Virus record (IMG/VR): IMGVR_UViG_3300030333_008349
Span: 1 to 23,269 of that record
Reading direction: 5' to 3' (one strand)
Length of the DNA: 23,269 nt
Origin: a virus
Under the pieces are notes generated by a model, which saw only the letters and a list, made by a program, of their open reading frames with translations, ran no database searches and was not told where the DNA came from. Numbering within the stretch: the stretch's first letter is position 1; each line of letters begins with the position of its first letter. Made by a program: the position numbers and the translations under genes. Below are positions 22,588 through 23,269 of the stretch, in pieces.

Positions 22588-23269
22588 TGCCTTCAACAGG
22601 CCTCAAGCAGACTTTATTCAAAAGAATATTTCGCGATGTTGTTCGCGGCCACTCAATATCTTATTATAACGACGAAAGAATATATATTCGTCATCTTGGA
22701 ATCAATGAGCAAGTAGACATTGACGACTTTAGAATCGAACATCTAGAAAAAGCAAAAAATCGCGGCATACCAACAGAAGCAGAAATTCTAGATTTGCTTA
22801 ATGACCAAGGTGATTGGACAGAAAAAGACGAGCGAGCTATTCACGACGAAGAAAAATTCATAGAAGGCCTTATTGAAAATAAGTCTGGATTATATCTTCA
22901 AAGCCAACTTGATAGACAAGATAAATTAATTGAAGAAGCTCGCCAAAAACTAGATAAAAAACTCATTCAAAGAAAAGAGCTGCTTGGTAATACTTGCGAA
23001 GAATACGCTGAAAAAAGATGCATAGATTTGTACATTATAAAAAGCTTTTTTCATGATATTGATTGGCAAAAACCTGTTTTCACTCAAGAAACTTTTGATG
23101 AGCTTTCTGGTCAAGAGCTAGCCGATGTTAGTTATATATATAACAACTTGTTTACTGTATATAAAGACGAAAATTTTCAAAAAATGGTTTTAGAAGATTT
23201 TTACGGTCCATATATGCAATGCTGCGAAAAACCTATTGATTTTTTTGGAAAAGCCACCACAATGCTAAC
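22587..23269 (+). CDS. Unknown acidic protein, partial (runs off right edge)
   Basis: An ATG in TAATG overlap with the previous gene opens a frame with no stop through the window end, giving 227 codons. The N-terminus reads MPSTGLKQTLFKRIF. The middle (about 85-150) is strongly charged with Glu/Lys/Gln helices, and near residue 218 is IDFFGKA. There are five cysteines. I do not recognise the family. As the third gene of the post-tube operon it may be a further assembly protein or a tail structural protein before the tape measure. Its end lies outside the window. Confidence 0.65.
   Translation, partial: MPSTGLKQTLFKRIFRDVVRGHSISYYNDERIYIRHLGINEQVDIDDFRIEHLEKAKNRGIPTEAEILDLLNDQGDWTEKDERAIHDEEKFIEGLIENKSGLYLQSQLDRQDKLIEEARQKLDKKLIQRKELLGNTCEEYAEKRCIDLYIIKSFFHDIDWQKPVFTQETFDELSGQELADVSYIYNNLFTVYKDENFQKMVLEDFYGPYMQCCEKPIDFFGKATTML

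Noticed and set aside
1-23269. tRNA genes, CRISPR arrays, insertion sequences, integrase or attachment sites
   Set aside because: I saw no cloverleaf-like sequence, regularly spaced repeats, transposase or integrase frame; there is almost no non-coding space.

Overview
The window reads as part of the genome of a tailed double-stranded DNA bacteriophage (Caudoviricetes). It is AT-rich, almost wholly coding, and has a nearly complete head-morphogenesis cassette, head-tail connector and tail genes, a PhoH-like ATPase, and a phage-type sigma factor. PhoH together with this gene set is often seen in marine phages, but the host cannot be named from the sequence. Many start codons sit in A-rich contexts without a clear Shine-Dalgarno sequence.

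Layout, left to right. (1) Positions 1-1865, minus strand: a two-gene accessory operon. It encodes an ankyrin-repeat protein fused to a class III nucleotide cyclase domain, then a small protein with a signal peptide that runs off the left edge. (2) 1929-4400, plus: a tail-tube-like protein carrying a C-terminal seven-repeat FG-GAP beta-propeller. (3) 4466-10239, plus: PhoH, then a tightly overlapping run of a zinc-ribbon protein, a sigma factor with a four-cysteine insert, a possible small terminase, a C2H2 zinc finger/ERCC4 nuclease, and the large terminase. (4) 10295-15874, plus: portal, fused prohead protease-scaffold, decoration protein and major capsid protein, closed by a strong terminator. 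(5) 15996-16903, plus: a SAP-like basic protein and a head-tail adaptor. (6) 16896-21451, minus: head closure, connector, tail completion and two tail-tube-like paralogues. (7) 21511 to the right edge, plus: three genes lying where tail-assembly chaperones are expected.

The morphogenesis genes follow the usual order (terminase, portal, protease, capsid, adaptor, closure, connector, terminator, tube, chaperones), except that block 6 is flipped. Inverting it restores the standard order.

The hexamer GTGTAA precedes every recognisable transcription unit, 8-50 nt before the start codon, on both strands. I propose it as this phage's late-promoter element, possibly read by the encoded sigma factor. 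The most notable observations are this promoter set, the ankyrin-cyclase with non-canonical substrate-selecting residues, the FG-GAP propeller fused to a virion protein, and the zinc-finger/ERCC4 nuclease next to the terminase. All functional calls come from motif reading without database searches.
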